Shown: positions 35,301 through 46,830 of the stretch, one piece after another
Layout: every line of letters starts with the position of its first letter
Position numbering within the stretch: the first letter of the stretch is position 1
Assembly: GCA_038503075.1 (NCBI GenBank)
Contig: JBCAML010000001.1
Coordinates: forward strand, 3,782,001-3,846,000
Source: Gyromitra esculenta
Taxonomy: Eukaryota; Ascomycota; Pezizomycetes; Pezizales; Discinaceae
Length of the DNA stretch: 64,000 nt
Reading direction: 5' to 3'
Notes under the pieces: model-generated
Database searches by the model: none
What the model was told of the DNA's origin: nothing
Seen by the model: only the letters and a program-made list of their open reading frames with translations
Program-made: the position numbers and the translations under genes

Positions 35301-38300
35301 GAAGTCTGACTCGTCTCCTACGCATCCTGCTTATTAAGAGTAAGCCCTATGTCATAGAAATAATTGCTGGTGTTATAGTAACCGCGCAGTCACTAACTAG
35401 CGCCACATTCCACGCGGTGATAAAACGACCTTCGGCAATAAAACTTCTAGTGTTTAATTACGTCAAGTCCAGTCTGTTAGGTCCTCCGCAAAACTAAAAC
35501 AACTTTGGATCTAGACACATATAGTGCTGATATTTTCCGTGCCTCTGAGACTTCGTGGTGGCGTAACCTAAACGCCCCACGTATATACGTGTATATTATG
35601 TGGTTCTGCAGCTGGCTAATTCCTTGCAACTTGAGTTAAATTCAACCTAAAACAGAACGAAGAGAAGTAATGATTAGTTATTATAAAGAACGAATGATAT
35701 ATGTGTAATTGCCCACATGGAGAGTATTGAGTATCATAACCATCGGGTTGAGTGTGCCTAATGAATAAATAAATTAGTAATAAATAGCATGGATAGTGTC
35801 TAGGGAACCGAGTGACAAAATATGATTTAGAAACGTGGTGTGGCCAGGATGACCCTTAGCGACAGAAAAGTATCATCTCAGATATAGTTTAACGAACGAG
35901 ATGTAATTACGTGGAATAGCTGGTGTTAATAACGGGTTGGCTAATTGATACTCTTAAGTTTTGTATGGGTGCTTCGTGCCGGTTGTCTTTTCAACAAATA
36001 TGTCGTGTTACCAGTTACGTTACCAACACATGCCCAGGAGTGACATGCTCCAGCACGAGTTCTACTGGGCCAACCTCAAACAGGAAGGAGTCTATTGGAG
36101 TAGGCTCTCGGTGTTCTGCATACACTCTATGGGACAGATGTATACCTGTAATAACGATAGCAAGGTATCGTCTTCAGCCCTAGATCTGAAAAAGGTACCA
36201 TTGATCTTGCGCTAGTTTCTGCAAGAAACCACACCCCTTGCTTGAAGTAAACACAGCTCTCCGAACCAGGGAACATCGTTTAGTCGGTTATCGGCAGCTT
36301 GAGCAAACGACTAGCCTTCCAATAGGCCAGCCTAGGCTAATCCTCACTTCGACCTAACCAGTCCACCGAACTTCGAACTCAGCTCAAGCTAACCAGTTTA
36401 GCGATATATGGGTTACTCGCGGCAGATAGAGAAGCTCGAAGATCTTCTCCCGACACACATAGCAGTTACATATTAGATAGCCTTCGATGACATAATGATC
36501 GAGGATGGGATCTTCTGGTTGGCCAAGATTTACGGAGGCAGCAAAACTACAGACTACAACATGCACGTCAATCTTGTGGGTCTGAATTGGCCAGCCCATA
36601 CAAAAACTCTGATCTGGGTTAAATAAGACGAAGGGCCAGACAACCCAGGGAACAAAATAACCGACTTGACCTGGATCAGACTGTCTACAGTACGGGTGAA
36701 TACACGCGGAGCTTAGCACATTTGAAGCCTAATAGAGATGGCGGATATTCAAATGCACAGAACAAAACTCAGAACAAAGTAAGTTGAGTTATCCTAAGGT
36801 TTTGCATGATCAGTTCACACTGTATAGTAGTTCTAAGAGGTTCATCCAAAGTATATCAGTGACACGCGCGGGGTATTCGTAAGACCGGATGGCAGCCCTA
36901 ATAGCACCGGGTGGGTCGAGAACCCAATCCACTTACCTTTTAGGGGAGTTGAAGGGAATGGTCATAGCGAAGTTGTTAGAGTCCTATTTGGGGGGTTTTA
37001 TTAGAAGCACGTTAGGCGAGATACTATAGCTGCACATGTAATGCTCAAGGAATAGTTATTTAATATTTATTTATTTCAGCCGGCATACGTACGTCATCAC
37101 CTTCAACCCGTTTTCTAGTATATTTATATTGAGAACGGTTGATCACATTGTGCGTGGTAGCTTGCGGGGTTAATAAACCCGTCCTGCGAAATCTCGATGC
37201 GTGAACTCCACTCAGGTGTTATATCAGGCTCTTATATTATGAAAACGGGGGGAGGGTTGTTTCTATTAGTAAAACCCGTGTGTTGATATGTGAAAATTTA
37301 ATAAGTATAGGGTTGAAGACAGCGACGTTTAAGGCTGGGGTGGTACCACTTTCTAGACTATACAATCTTTCAAGCACGCAGATAGTGCCCTAAAGCCTGC
37401 AACATATACAAGAAGATGATCCGAGGACTAGCCGTCACTCGCTGCTGATGCCGAGATGTTATACCCTTTGCATAGTTTGCGTTTGGGCACAAGACAGTAA
37501 CTAGCAAATGGAGCTGGGACTGCCCGCATAGTTTTAGTAACCAATGTCAGACGTACTTATACCAAAATTATAATAACGGGACAGTGAACAAGCATCCATC
37601 GAGATATACATCCCTGTCAAGTCTCAATACTTAAACCCTGACGTGAATACACCTGAGTCTACCTCCCCGCGATCGGCCAAGTCACTTGGAATAAATATCT
37701 TGACCAACAGCCAATGTGTTCCTCAGATATTGGCCTGGGAGTTCTTTCCGACAAACCAACAAGTTCGAAAACCGCTTATCATAGGGCCGTCTGCTGTCCA
37801 CCACCTCAGCCTACGAGGGCCTTACAAACGAATTTTAGTATACCTTCCAACGTGCTCTATCTTCACTACATCTGTTGCCAATAAATTTACAGAGTATTAG
37901 AGTCTGCACAAAATTTGAGTCTGTAAGGGACTGAATTCACAAAGGATTAGAGTAGGGGCTTAATCTTCATCTGTCTTCAGCTACTTTTTATCAAAAACAA
38001 AGACCAAAGCAGGGGCCGCAACCGGGGTGAATATGTGTCGCGTGCATAGCTATTTAGCTATAAAAGAGTAACCTAATAAAAACCGGGAAGCCACTCTGGT
38101 GTTGTAACAAAAACTTCCGAATATGTTTAGGTGGGTTGGTAAATCGAAGGTGCTTGGCGATGGACTAGGGTTAATGGGGGTTACTTCTCAAATGATTGAG
38201 TAATCAAAACGGCATAGATTTACCGTTTCAAGCTCCTTTCGATCGTTTATTGCTACTCGTTAGCAGGCATACGAACCAGAAAACAGGGGATGTGTGGCTT

Positions 38301-39677
38301 TGTATTCTTGCTAACGAGTACAAATTTGGCATGTTACATGTTGGCGGTTTCTGAGGGGAAGGAATCCAAAAATACGTACCCAACCTTGGTATAGAGTAAC
38401 GGACTCGATTAATCTAAGACAGGGCTAACTGTGGTTCTTCTCTTACCGAGACCAGGCTCACGGAATCGGCTACTGACTAAGGCTGGTACATATTCATGCT
38501 CTACATACATGATAAGCAGAAATCTTGAACAGGAAGGACATTGTAGATTAATATTGCTCAGCGAGTTATCTTGATGCTATTGGATGCTCCTGAAGAGTTT
38601 TTAGGTCTATGCTTCTGGACTCTAACAACTGAGGGTTTTAGAAAAAACCCGTGGACAGCTGAAGTAGCGCGGCGTGCAGCAGAAGGTACTTTACACTTCC
38701 TTTAGTGTGCTGCACGGTTATTGGGTAACAAGTATTGGGTCTCGGATGTCATTTTGGCGCCCTATCGATCACAAAACACATCACCACCAATTCTAGCGGG
38801 AGAATATCAACGCTTATAACCGCTCACCGCCTTATTGCTCGGGGAGTTTCAGTAGATTATTTGCGGTTTTCTAATTTGGGTCCTGGTAACTCAAAGCCTC
38901 AAAAAAGGTACAAGCGAAACAACTAATACCGTATATCCACCGAGTGTAACCTACATCTTACCAACTTTTGCGATCTCGTCGTACTGGAAAAAACGGTTAA
39001 AGCCCCATGTTGGTTTCACTCTACCCACATCATTACTCTTTAATAATAAACGTGAATATTGCTTAATCCGGAAGGCCCTAGCGGTACTATAAGAATGTCT
39101 TAAAAGTACGGAAGTTCCCTCAAGGCTGGATCCAACGATCGTCCAGGACCCCGATATGATAAACGAGGCACTGATCAGCCCTATCGTAAGGCGTGCACCA
39201 GCGAGCCCAAACAATGCCCTACCAGTGAGCCCACTGAAAGGCGTGGAGGTGTGCTTCTAGGTGGTCAGCCTTGGTGGATTTGTGGCACGAATTAATTGCA
39301 TGCTTACAACCCCTTAAAATTTGGGTCATAGAAACAAGCTTTCCCTCGAATATTTTCGTGGCGCCATTAGGTAATGTCGACACATCTTTTTTCGGGAGAA
39401 ATCAACTCCGAAATCTCTGACCTCTTGTATTGACTTACGGAAGATAATCCCATAGGTTCTTGTTACCCACAAGGACTTACGGGGTCGAGCAGCGGCTCTC
39501 GGCGGATGAATTCAAATTTAAAATAACATAGGAAGGTCAAGGTTTGGAGTGTATCGATGGCACGTAATACAACAGTTGCTGACATTGTGAAAGCACGATA
39601 AGCCCGCCCCCATGACCACGCTGTGCTGGACCTCTTCATCAGAGATCTCTGTTCCATAGTCCATCGTTCGCTGTTTT
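32339..39677. other. Long gene-poor tract
   Basis: More than 7 kb without a gene I can support. Stops are dense in all frames. Short open stretches (for example 34684-34917 plus and 36384-36719 minus) match no family I recognise. A 19-bp imperfect inverted repeat (TACTCGTTAGCA core) lies at 38253-38320. I see no long terminal repeats or transposase motifs. Confidence 0.5.
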
Positions 39678-40914
39678 TCATGGCTTTACCTTGATTTCGT
39701 CTACTTTCTCTCTTGTCATGTTAATGCCAGGGACAATCCAAGCCCCACAGGGATACCTCAAGCCTCACCAAGCGTAGGTGCCCACCCTAGATTTGCACCC
39801 TGTAGATTCAAAACTACTAGAGACTTCTCCTCTAGAGAGCTCGGATTCCATCCATGGGAGTAGTCCCATAAAATAGTGAGAACATCGCTGCTGCGGGGCG
39901 CGCGGCGTGGGCGGTTGAGTTGGCTTTGGAAGATGAGGTGTCAGCGAGGCAGAAGTTGCTAGTGTTTCCCTGTTTATCAATTAATTAGTTTTATCTTTGT
40001 GATTCTATCCTACATTTCGCTGAAGTCGGTTCGACCAAACAGAAAAAACAATACGTACCGACATTTCTTACACCTCAGCTCTATCTCATCAACTTCTGTA
40101 GATGTTCCCCCCTCCTTTTTTTGCGTAATCGCTCTTATTTTGGCCTCAGCACCTCGGAAACGCACATATTCTGGTGTCCTCCCGACCGAGTTACCCATCT
40201 TGGCTTTTAAGCACATACATTGTTGATAGGTGGTGTGATCCTCAACATTAGTCGCATATTCCATCTCATAGTAGAGCCTAAGTTGTCTCATAAACCCAAG
40301 ATTAGGTTCACTTATGGGTCGAGTACGCTCTATGATTCTAAGGGCAAGGCTTGGTGTAATACGGTGACTAACCATGAGATATGCAGCAAGTATTTTTGCA
40401 GAACGAGATTTCCCCATGGCACCGACGTGGGGTCAACAAATGAGCCAGCAACAGCAGCACATATGCACTAGGAACGAGACTTTAGGGATAAACTAAGCCT
40501 GCATGCCATCCTGTACAGTTTTTTCTAGTATATAGACCTAGTCTATCCTCGAAACGTCCGATACGAGTATATAATGAGATTGATCACAAACCAATGGATT
40601 AGAACTGCACGTCCTGCCTGTAATGCCCCGGAAATAAACTCGTTGGTATGTGTGAAATATTTCAACAGATCCTCGTCGTCAAAATCATCTACCTCAATGA
40701 TCTTGTGATCGTAGTTCTGAAAGAGTTTTCTGTCAAGAGATAGTTGTAGTACCGAAACCACATGGGTTACTCCAGCTTCTTTTAGGGCTTTGCGTTCATA
40801 AAGAGCCAACGTTCTGTTGGTTTTAAGTAACCGCTCCCGTACCAGGTCAGCAACAGATCTTTGACAGAAGAAGAAATGTTGATTACCCGCCGATGTATAG
40901 GTTCTCCCCTGCAA
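39678..40914 (-). pseudogene. yvh1: YVH1-like dual-specificity phosphatase, broken copy
   Basis: Exon-like pieces are 40914-40592, 40421-40059 and 39969-39678. Piece 1 has ALKEAGVTHVVSVLQ and HKIIEVDDFDDEDLLKYF. Piece 2 begins with the rest of the phosphatase signature (AMGKSRSA of HCx5R) and runs through ITPSLALRIIERTRPISEPN, then the first zinc-site cysteines (LRCKKCR). Piece 3 has the Yvh1 zinc-domain features CSHYFMGLLPWM, GCKSRVGTYAW and CGAWIVPG. Yvh1 is a conserved phosphatase whose zinc domain releases Mrt4 during 60S ribosome maturation. Lesions: the intron that splits the catalytic Cys codon lacks an AG acceptor (GG at 40422-40423), a TGA at 39765-39767 interrupts after TYAW, and expected zinc-ligand Cys positions read Tyr and Ser. 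After the TGA the frame continues to VDEIKVKP and a natural-looking stop. The intact functional copy is presumably elsewhere in the genome. Confidence 0.85.
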
Positions 40915-43900
40915 CCTTGTTCATTGCCATCCCGTGCCGATATCACTTGTAAGGCCAGGCCAGGATAGATGATAACCGATAAAGAGGCTGTAAGACAGGT
41001 AGATTGAGTCTCGCGAGATGATTTGATTTCCAGAAGCGAAGCTAGGTGAGGGTTGCTGACGATTTTAGTTACTAGAGCCTCAAAAAGATGATGGTGGGAA
41101 AGGGGGTGTGGGAGAAATGCGGGGCATTGAGCCGATCCAAATACTCTAGCTGACTTAGGGTTGGGGTGGGGATGTAATGGACATCGTATGGTTTAGTCAT
41201 CCACAGGGTTTCGATGACCTATTTGACTGTTGCTGGGACTCGCTACAAAACAAGTTGCTACTGATACCTGCTCAGAGTATTTTGTGTGATTCCCTCTCGG
41301 AGAGTCTAGAGTAGCAGTTTCCGATAGAAATTGTCAGACTAGGCACGATTCCGGATGTTTATGCAGGCGACAGACTCAGGCGACAGCTACGGGGTTGGAC
41401 GAACGACTGCCCTACAGGACCCTACAGGCCTTACAGCAGGGCTGTAGATATCACTGTTGGTCCACTTTTGCTTTCACGCAGATCTTGGCAGCACGTGTAA
41501 TGCGCAGCTCTGGCAGCATTACCCCAGCTAATACCCTCGTTTTTTGTTTGCTTTTTGGAGGCGTCAGACGTCTGCTTCAACCCCTTCCGGTTTCACTTCA
41601 GCCCAGTCCCGTCCTGCGGGACGTTCGGATGCTGCCCTATCATTTCTCAGCCTTACAAGCCACCTCCACTACACCACCATCGCCAGCAGAAGTAATACTG
41701 CCTTACCACAGGCTTCCAAGTCCGAAGCAGGCACGACATGAAGAAAGGTGTGGGAGCCGCTGACGAAATTGGTTTTCCGAAGAGCGAGCGAGTTCCTTCT
41801 TGTTTACAGGAATTTCGACCAATTACTAATGAGCAGCCAGTAACAGATAAAACAGAGCAGACGAGAGTACTCACTGGTGGGGTAGGCGAAAAAGAAACAA
41901 CTGCTGCCTTGTTGCTTAACAGATGATCGACTGACCTGCCCGCACGACTCCAGGATCATTTGGGCTGTAGACAGTGGGAGCAAGAAGAGGGGTTGGTGAG
42001 CTATAGATAAAACAGCAAGCGCGTGATCATACATGAACTGTACCTATTTGCGCACGATCTTAGCGGCCCGATACACTTCAGCCTGCCTTCGGATATGATT
42101 TCATTTGATTTCATCGGCAGGCGGGAAGCCTTTTATCGTCTTCACGTTGTCTCTGTTGCTCTTCCGCCAATCTATTCGTTCCTCTTATTTTTTCTCATGA
42201 TCGTGTTTGTGACTCCGTGATGCCCTTTCCATCCGATTTCACGTTATGATAGGAATGTCTGACTGTTTCTTCCCTCGGGAGCATCTAAGTGGCATAGGTG
42301 CAGACATGGTCAGGCAAGCAGATATGCACCAGGGTCGTGGCTCCAAGCTAGATTGAGAAGTCGAGAGAGAGCTGCGACATGATGCTTGTCAGACTGTGCA
42401 ACATTGCAGAGATCTTTCCAAAGGATGGATGGATTCTTAAAATTCCGCATTTTTTTTTTTTAGACTGCATGGGGGGTTTTGTCTCATTTTTGACCTGCAC
42501 GCTGGCTTTCCACGCGAAAGATCAGATTAGCCGTCAAAGATGTTATTCTTTGATTATCGTTAGCTGTGAGCCGGAAAGATCACGTCAAGGTAGATTTCAG
42601 AATGTGGTTCCCTCATAGCCTGTCCGCGAGTGAAATCCAAACCAGTGGATCAGGGCAGGGTTAAGTCAGAGGAGAAAAACTGGCCAATCCCAAGCCCGGC
42701 CTGATTGCTTTACCTCACCGACTTTCTCTGCTTTTCTTTGCCTTCCGTTTCTTTTTTCTTTTCCTTTTTCTCCCCCGGGGGAAGGGGGTCTATAATAATT
42801 CCCTGTAACCACCCAGAGTGCTGTAAGCGGTAGCTTTTCCTGGAACAACCACCCACGTTCACGCTAGCACTGACAAAACAAGCTCTAAATAATGATTCCC
42901 GCCAATGCTGTGGCAATTGTAGCAACCTTAGGTAGGGCTGGTTTTATGTGCCGCCGTCAGAGACATGTGCAGGCGATTCGGCGAGGCCGCTGAAAGCAAC
43001 AAGTTAAAAGTAGAGGGGAGTTGGTGACAGACAGCGAGTGGGTAGGGGAGTGGTGGTGAGCGAGGTAGTGAGCACTAACCAAAGCACTCCCACTCGCGGT
43101 GAAACGGTCAACCACCACGACCCTGCCAGTCATGATCGATACATGTATGTACTCTACGTAGCAAGGCTAAGAGGTCCCAAAGGAGAGGGCGTTCACATCG
43201 TTTCCCTGCGAGGCTGAACCTGCATCTACCTGCCTGCTGCTCTGCTCTGCTCCCGGCGGGGAAGGCCCCTCTCCCCTTGCACCCTTGGATATATGCCCAG
43301 TTATTAGGTGCTATATACATACTAACCAGCGTCGCTCTCCTTCAATAAGTTATAGACGCACTTACATACCTAGCACATACATACATACTTTCTTCTGCTT
43401 TAACCTACGTATCGTACATACATAAGGTCGGTTTTGTCCCCCCCCCCTCCCTCCTCCCCCACGTCTCCGCCTCTGCTTGGTCCGTCGTTCTTGTCGGCTT
43501 CCATTTATCCTTCTAAGTCTTCTCACTTTGCAACGTCCCTCTTTTGGTCTTCACATCCCATCTGCGTAGCTACAGCTCTGCGCAGCTAGTCTTCGCCTTG
43601 TCCACTACATCAACTGTTAGCGCTTCTTTCGCTCATTCATTTCGTTCCCCATCACAGCCATTGCTCGTATCCCTTAGGAAAACTTCCAATACTGCCAATT
43701 ACACGCTTGATTGAGGAAAAAGTGCTTTGTCTGTATGTTGCAAGCCTTGGTTGGGATCGAATTCGATTCAGCAGCAGAGTGGGAAGGGTCTACTACGGAA
43801 CCCTGAGATCCAACGGTGGGTGATCGACTCGAGGCTGGTGCGAAACCACCAAGAGAAACCAGACGAAACATCAGTGAATTTATCGACAGCGGAGCAGACG

Positions 43901-44341
43901 AACGGCCTGGCTGGCCTGTGCACACAGCTCGGATAAGGGGCGTCAAAACAGAAGTAGAGAGGTGGCGAGTATTTTGGTTTTGAGATGAAATAGCAACCTT
44001 TGTACTTGCTCGGGTATTTCATTTCCTAGTTGGTAAATCGCCGCCTACGTTTCAGCTCCTTCAGCTGGTGTTGAATAGCTGACCCGTGATTAGACGACAT
44101 CACGACCCAAATATATCAAGAACCTTAGCTAGGACAGGAGGAACACTCGAAGAAATCCTTGTTTCCCCCTCTTCCCCCCACCCCGACATATTATTATTAT
44201 CACTTGCCGAAATATCATCGTCATAGTCAGGTACTCAATTGGACCCGGCAATCTGGCCTTAAATCATTCCATGAATCTGATCATTGTTAAGGCACAGAAT
44301 TAGATACCCTTCACCCGATCTTGTGTTCAGGTTCCTTTTTC
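40915..44341. other. Intergenic region upstream of the C2H2 gene
   Basis: No gene is supported. The left half is more of the gene-poor tract. From about 43300 to 44340 the sequence becomes C/T-rich (for example a C-run at 43438-43447) and probably holds the promoter and long 5' leader of the C2H2 gene. A possible leader intron acceptor (TTGTGTTCAG) sits just before the ATG at 44342. Confidence 0.45.
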
Positions 44342-46830
44342 ATGATGAGTCTCCACCGATTAAACACCCACAACCTCCCAGCTATCCGAGGCCTTGACGG
44401 CCACCACGTCATGGATACGAGTAGTGGCTTTCCCGCCTCCCCCCAAAGTTCAGCTCAGAGATCTATGCCCCTCCCTATACCATTGTCCAGAAGCTCCCCC
44501 ACATCCAACCGGGGAGTTTCCTTCGCTCAAGGTTTACAGGTGCCACCGATACTGCCCCTTAACCCTCCACCAATGCTACCTTTAGATCCACCGCCTCCGC
44601 TACCTCTGTCGCGCCCATATCACCATGACGATGACTCGACTGAAGATTGGGATGAAGGTGAGGATAACGAAAGAGACCGTCGGAGAAAAGCAAGTCGAGG
44701 TGACAATCGCCCACCATCGGGTGATTGGCGCACAAGAGCACCCAGAAAATATGGAGATTCACAGTATGAACCCCCCAGTAGCTTTGAAGATCCTAGCACC
44801 AAGAACGAAAACTCTTTCCCGAAGTATTGGCAAAGCAACTTGCTTAGGAAATCCCCAAAGCATGCCAAGGAGTTGAGTAGACCCATTTGCCAATATCAGC
44901 TCCATTTGTAACATTTCACTTGGCCGATATCCACCCCCAGCATCGATATGCCTTAATGCCTTATACACATTTCCATCCAAATCCAATCTATTATCATTTA
45001 CTTGCCTTTATCATCGTTATCATAAAATTACGCTTTCATAAAAGAGAAATTATTAACTTGTGCAATGACGCTTTTGCGTGCATCGTATAGCAGGCTACAA
45101 AACGATGGTTCTCTTCGTGGTTTCATGGAAAAATCTGTCAAGGACTACGATAGCAGTCTTGTTGCGAAGCTCAACGGTAGTGCAAGATCAGAACCTTCTC
45201 ATCGAGCTTTATTTACCCAGCGAGATTTCCGACCTTTATCCATTGCCACCCCCTCCGAAGAGCATTCATTACCGTTGCCTTCTCATTGGCGCCAAAGTAA
45301 AGATCACTCGCGGAATCGACCAACGCCAAATCCGATAGCAATACCTCCAGGGTCGCCTCATACACCACTCGAAAGATGGGCTCAATCATCGAATCAAGGA
45401 GATGGTGTCGTTCCGCCACCGCTAGGATTAGCGGCGCCTAACACATTTCCACCTGCTTTTACTGAAGTCCGTAGTTCTGGAGACACTGCAAGCGTTTCAT
45501 CGTATCTAACAGATAACGACGCCCAATCTAATGGAGAGGCTCATATGCGAAGGTCTATGAGCGCTTCACTTCTAGGACCAGGCTTTGATGACTCAGGAAT
45601 GACCGGTTCTATGCAATCAAAAAATAGCTATGATCCATATGATAGTGATCATCAGATGGACGACGCACCATCAAGGATGAAAAGGCTCACGCTCCACGAG
45701 GCCCGTACCCCACCAAAAACGAACTCGTATCCGACTCAACGTAAAAGGAGGGCATCATCGCCACCAAATGATGACACGATGGCTGGAAACTCAGAACCGA
45801 CAAGGAAGTTTCTGTTAGAAAACGTTGGGGGTGATATTTATGATCACAGTCGAAGAACATCACCAATACACCAAACGCCAATACGAAACTCACCTAGTGG
45901 ACCATCCAAATATCATACTTCTTCTGGGATGTTTCATTCACCGGCCCCAAGATCAGCTTCGGAATCTTTTGCATCAGCGACAACTCAGTGGTCTTCATCA
46001 CTCGGCCAATTTTCGGTGGCTAGTAGCGTCACAACGGTCGATAGGAGTTCGCCAGCCACTTCTTTTTCGCCACCTTTAGATATAGAGATTATGGGAGATG
46101 CACCTTCCCGGCAATCACAGCTATCGATAGGCGTAAATCGATTGAATAATAGGCAAAGGACTCTTTCCGAAACGACAGTTACGCCTCCGGAAAGAGATAA
46201 CATTAATATAAAACATCACTCGGCACCAAGGATGGCGGGCGTTTACATTTGCGAATGCTGCCCTAAAAAACCAAAGAAATTCGATTCCCAGGGTGATTTG
46301 CGGTATGCTTTTTATTTTGAAATTATGATTATTTCGAAATATGCTGATCAAAGATTCACAGGATGCACGAGATGGAAAAGCAGTATGGGTGCCAGTACTG
46401 CAATAACCGTTTCAAGAATAAAAACGAGGCGGAAAGACATCAAAATTCCCTTCACCTACGGAAACATTCTTGGTCTTGTGCGGCACTCTGCGGCTACGAA
46501 GCAGCGTTTCACCCATCTCCACAAAGGCCATCATATGCTGAGATTTGTGGTTACTGTGGAAAAGAGTTCCCAACACCCCCCCAATGGGAGGCTCGAATAG
46601 AACATTTAACAACGGAGCACAAATTTGGGGAATGTAACCAGTCCAAAAAGTTCTACCGTGCCGATCATTTTAGGCAACATTTGAAACATAGTCATAGTGG
46701 AACGAGTGGAAAGTGGACAAACGTTCTAGAGAATGCTTGTATGAGAGACGAAATGCCAGTCTCTGGGAGTCATGGCAGTATAGGAGGAGGTTGCGCGACG
46801 TCGGCCATTTCCGAAGAGGGTTCGGACTAA
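44342..46830 (+). CDS. C2H2 zinc-finger protein, putative transcription factor
   Basis: Three exons: 44342-44907, 45091-46302 and 46362-46830, giving 748 residues. The first about 570 residues are disordered, Ser/Pro/Arg-rich, with a Pro-rich stretch (PPMLPLDPPPPLPL) and an acidic patch (DDDSTEDWDEGEDNE). The C-terminal part holds zinc fingers. One begins YICECCPKKPKKFDSQGDL and is split by intron 2. A canonical finger follows (C603-x2-C606-x12-H619-x4-H624), then CGYCGKEFPTPPQWEARIEH and a degenerate CNQSKKFYRADHFRQHLKHS. Fungal proteins of this shape act as nuclear regulators; I do not recognise the specific member. Intron 1 (44908-45090, 183 nt) is long for this window. It is supported by a TTAAC branch site, a TATAG acceptor and frame restoration into a 400-codon exon. 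Intron 2 is 59 nt. The start is the first of two adjacent ATGs. Confidence 0.87.

Noticed and set aside
36384..36719. 111-codon minus-strand frame with several Cys/His residues
   Set aside because: It looked briefly like a zinc-binding segment, but spacing is irregular and no family is recognisable.
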